DNA of 64,000 nucleotides, taken from contig BDSI01000051.1 in assembly GCA_003117195.1 (NCBI GenBank), positions 812,170-876,169 on the forward strand, given 5' to 3'. Shown piece by piece: positions 62,440-64,000 of the stretch (position 1 is its first letter; each line of letters opens with the position of its first letter). This DNA comes from Eudorina sp. 2006-703-Eu-15. Taxonomy: Eukaryota; Chlorophyta; Chlorophyceae; Chlamydomonadales; Volvocaceae. Both the position numbers and the translations under genes were made by a program. The notes under the pieces were generated by a model. The model had not been told where the DNA came from. It saw only the letters and a list, made by a program, of their open reading frames with translations, and ran no database searches.

Positions 62440-62495
62440 GCTGTCACCAATGACCCGCGGGGTCCACTGTAACATCCTTAATAATAATACAAATC
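62440..62495 (-). repeat. Dispersed repeat, copy C
   Basis: On the minus strand it reads ttattattaaggatgttaca, then gtggaccccgcgggtcattg and gtgacagccaacgg. It is nearly identical to the copy in ADHE copy 1 intron 3 (10130-10185). Confidence 0.55.
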
Positions 62496-62636
62496 GTAAG
62501 TACGGGTTGATATACGTACACGGACACGGATAAAGATATATGGTTATATATTATATGTATGTAGAAGATAGTGTTTATGTGGGTAATGTTTCGAGTTGTT
62601 CCTGCCCAGGCATCACACAGGGATTCTCCACAAAAG

Positions 62637-62720
62637 GGGAGTTGCGAGAATCGAACTCGCGAATCGAACTCGCGACCTCTCGCACCCGAAGCGAGAATCA
62701 TACCACTAGACCAAACTCCC
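62637..62720 (-). tRNA. tRNA-Pro (CGG) with 13-bp internal duplication
   Basis: 84 nt, identical in layout to the tRNA-Pro at 61664 except for anticodon CGG (loop ttcgggt), a gggagtt/aactccc acceptor stem, and a 13-bp tandem duplication (units at 62648-62660 and 62661-62673). The 3'-most T arm, gcgag-ttcgatt-ctcgc, is still perfect. The extra 13 nt sits in the variable region and can form a small hairpin (gcga/tcgc). It could be a pseudogene or an unusual tRNA with an enlarged variable arm. The acceptor, D and anticodon stems are intact. Confidence 0.75.
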
Positions 62721-63029
62721 ATATATGCTGTCAGGCAAGGGTGACTAGAGCCGCTACAACTTGGGTATTCGGAACCATCTTTCCTGTCGGTTGTGTTGTC
62801 AGGGCTTCAGCATCTAGCCTGTCAGCCTGTCAACGTGACATTGGCTGGATATTGACTCTCAACAGCATTTTGACTTTTAACAGCATTCGGCGAGGAAGGC
62901 CATCCCATGGACACACAGCAAAGGTGCCAAGCATCGTTTGGCGAACGGCAGTCACAGCTAGCTGCCCTTCATCATACAGATATGGGAAGCTCACAGGCCG
63001 CCAGCTCTCAGTTGTTGGGCATATCTCAC

Positions 63030-63525
63030 GGGGCAAACAACAGATGCCATGCGCAAATCATGCAAAACAGATGTGGTATATTGTAGTGTACATAATGATA
63101 ATGCATCACCAACAGATGTCGTTCTTGTGATGGCTCATGCCCTACCCATGTGAGCCTTTTCTATTATGGATGATGTTACAGTAGTGGAATGAACCCGCGG
63201 GCCTTTATGCACCTGGGGCCTCGCATCACCCACTGCCATACCAGATCCGTCATCGGATTTATCCTCAGATTCACAACCTTCTCATGTGACAACCGCCCCA
63301 AAGGCATGATTGGACAGTATGCCTTACATTATGATATTACATCCAAGTTGTCAGGGAAATCTACTAGTTATTAGGATGTGGGGCCTGAGGCGGGTTCCAG
63401 AACTCATGTCAAAAACCTGATGAATATATTATATATATATATCAATTACAAACATCTTGTTTTTGAAACAAGGCCGAATCCATACATCTCGGTCAATGCC
63501 TTTAATGACGGCGACCATTGTTGTG
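63030..63525 (+). mobile_element. Interspersed repeat, right inverted arm
   Basis: About 496 bp, the inverted partner of 60777-61268, running from ggggcaaacaacagatgcca to a gcgaccattgttgtg block. It includes gatgttacagtag followed by gaacccgcggg, which resembles the core of the dispersed repeat at 5571, 10130 and 62440, so these may be parts of one element family. The spacer between the arms is 1,761 bp and holds both tRNA-Pro genes. Confidence 0.85.
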
Positions 63526-63734
63526 ATATATTTAATGATGGGTGGATGCATGTTGCCAAAGAGATGGGGCTGCTGGTGAGCCATCTGTGTGCCACAGTCA
63601 TCACAGTTGGGTGAATGTCAGGATCCCGCACCTCCATTATTTTGTTTTCCGTGCATGCTTTCCAAGCATTGATTTATGAATAAATGTATGCATCTACACC
63701 GCGACACATATGTACATCACACATACACAAAACA

Positions 63735-64000
63735 CAGGGGTCGTCTAATGGGAAAGACACTGGCATTCTGTCCAGAGATCGGCGGTTCGAATCCCCGTCC
63801 CCTCACCGCCGTGTGATTAGGCGGGTCTGGCGCGGTTTCCAGGAGAGGCAATCCTGGCGCGCTGGTAACCTGGTGTAGTGGCCGGTATGGCTGCGTGACC
63901 CCCCCGCGGGTGATGGAGGATGGGTGCGCAGTCCTTGGTAGGGGTTGATGAGACGAGGCACCTACGAGCTATCTGGGCCCGTTGGAACACCCGGTCGGGA
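63735..64000 (+). mobile_element. tRNA-derived SINE, cut by the window end
   Basis: The head (about 63735-63806) is a degenerate tRNA: D-arm gtctaatgggaaagac, a ctgg/ccag anticodon stem, and a B box in ggttcgaatcc. The T and acceptor stems have mismatches, so it is not a working tRNA gene. A tRNA-unrelated body follows, with the same order of blocks as the diverged copy at 16442-16582. The 3' end lies beyond 64000. Confidence 0.7.

Noticed and set aside
63735..63806. A third functional tRNA gene
   Set aside because: The D arm and B box are present, but acceptor and T stems have mismatches and the sequence continues into a repeat body, which fits a SINE head.

Overview
The window is nuclear DNA of a green alga of the Chlamydomonas/Volvox lineage (inferred). 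The evidence is GC-rich genes cut by many short GT-AG introns, TGTAA polyadenylation signals, long low-complexity and poly-Gln proteins, a plastid-type ADHE, a plant-type DUF4864-like protein and an organellar circularly permuted GTPase. No prokaryotic operon structure is present. All gene models were built by hand by joining open frames at splice sites with matching phase. None has been checked against RNA.

Layout. At 0.5-1 kb (-) is an unrecognised coding exon. At 1.8-4.9 kb (-) is ARPC2 of the Arp2/3 complex. It is divergent from a METTL21-type lysine methyltransferase at 5.3-7.4 kb (+). At 9.3-15.9 kb and 18.4-24.0 kb (+) are two complete tandem copies of the bifunctional aldehyde/alcohol dehydrogenase ADHE. 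Each has 15 exons with identical splice positions and phases, encoding 954 and 953 residues. Blocks of near-identity alternate with diverged blocks, which suggests recurrent gene conversion. At 25.1-37.1 kb (-) is one giant gene of 8 exons and about 2,923 residues, convergent with the second ADHE and of unknown function. At 40.1-47.5 kb (-) is a 10-exon bromodomain protein ending in a very large poly-Gln domain. Its bromodomain has Tyr where the acetyl-lysine-binding Asn is expected. It is divergent from a small plastid-type DUF4864-like gene at 48.1-50.2 kb (+). At 52.6-53.8 kb (-) is PTH2 peptidyl-tRNA hydrolase, divergent from an RbgA/YlqF-type organellar ribosome-assembly GTPase at 54.3-59.2 kb (+).

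The last 5 kb is gene-poor and rich in repeats. It holds a 495-bp hAT-type MITE with 15-bp terminal repeats and an 8-bp target duplication, nested in an older repeat. Two further copies of that older repeat form a 0.5-kb inverted pair around two tRNA-Pro genes, one of which has a 13-bp duplication in the T-arm region. A tRNA-derived SINE runs off the end.

The genes do not form one pathway. The ADHE pair would convert acetyl-CoA to ethanol in anoxic fermentation. The others are housekeeping (actin branching, protein methylation, chromatin reading, peptidyl-tRNA recycling, organellar ribosome assembly). Three of the neighbouring pairs are head-to-head with short shared upstream regions. I did not find a clear new molecular system. 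The strongest leads are the ADHE conversion mosaic, the atypical bromodomain, the unusual tRNA-Pro and the orphan giant gene.
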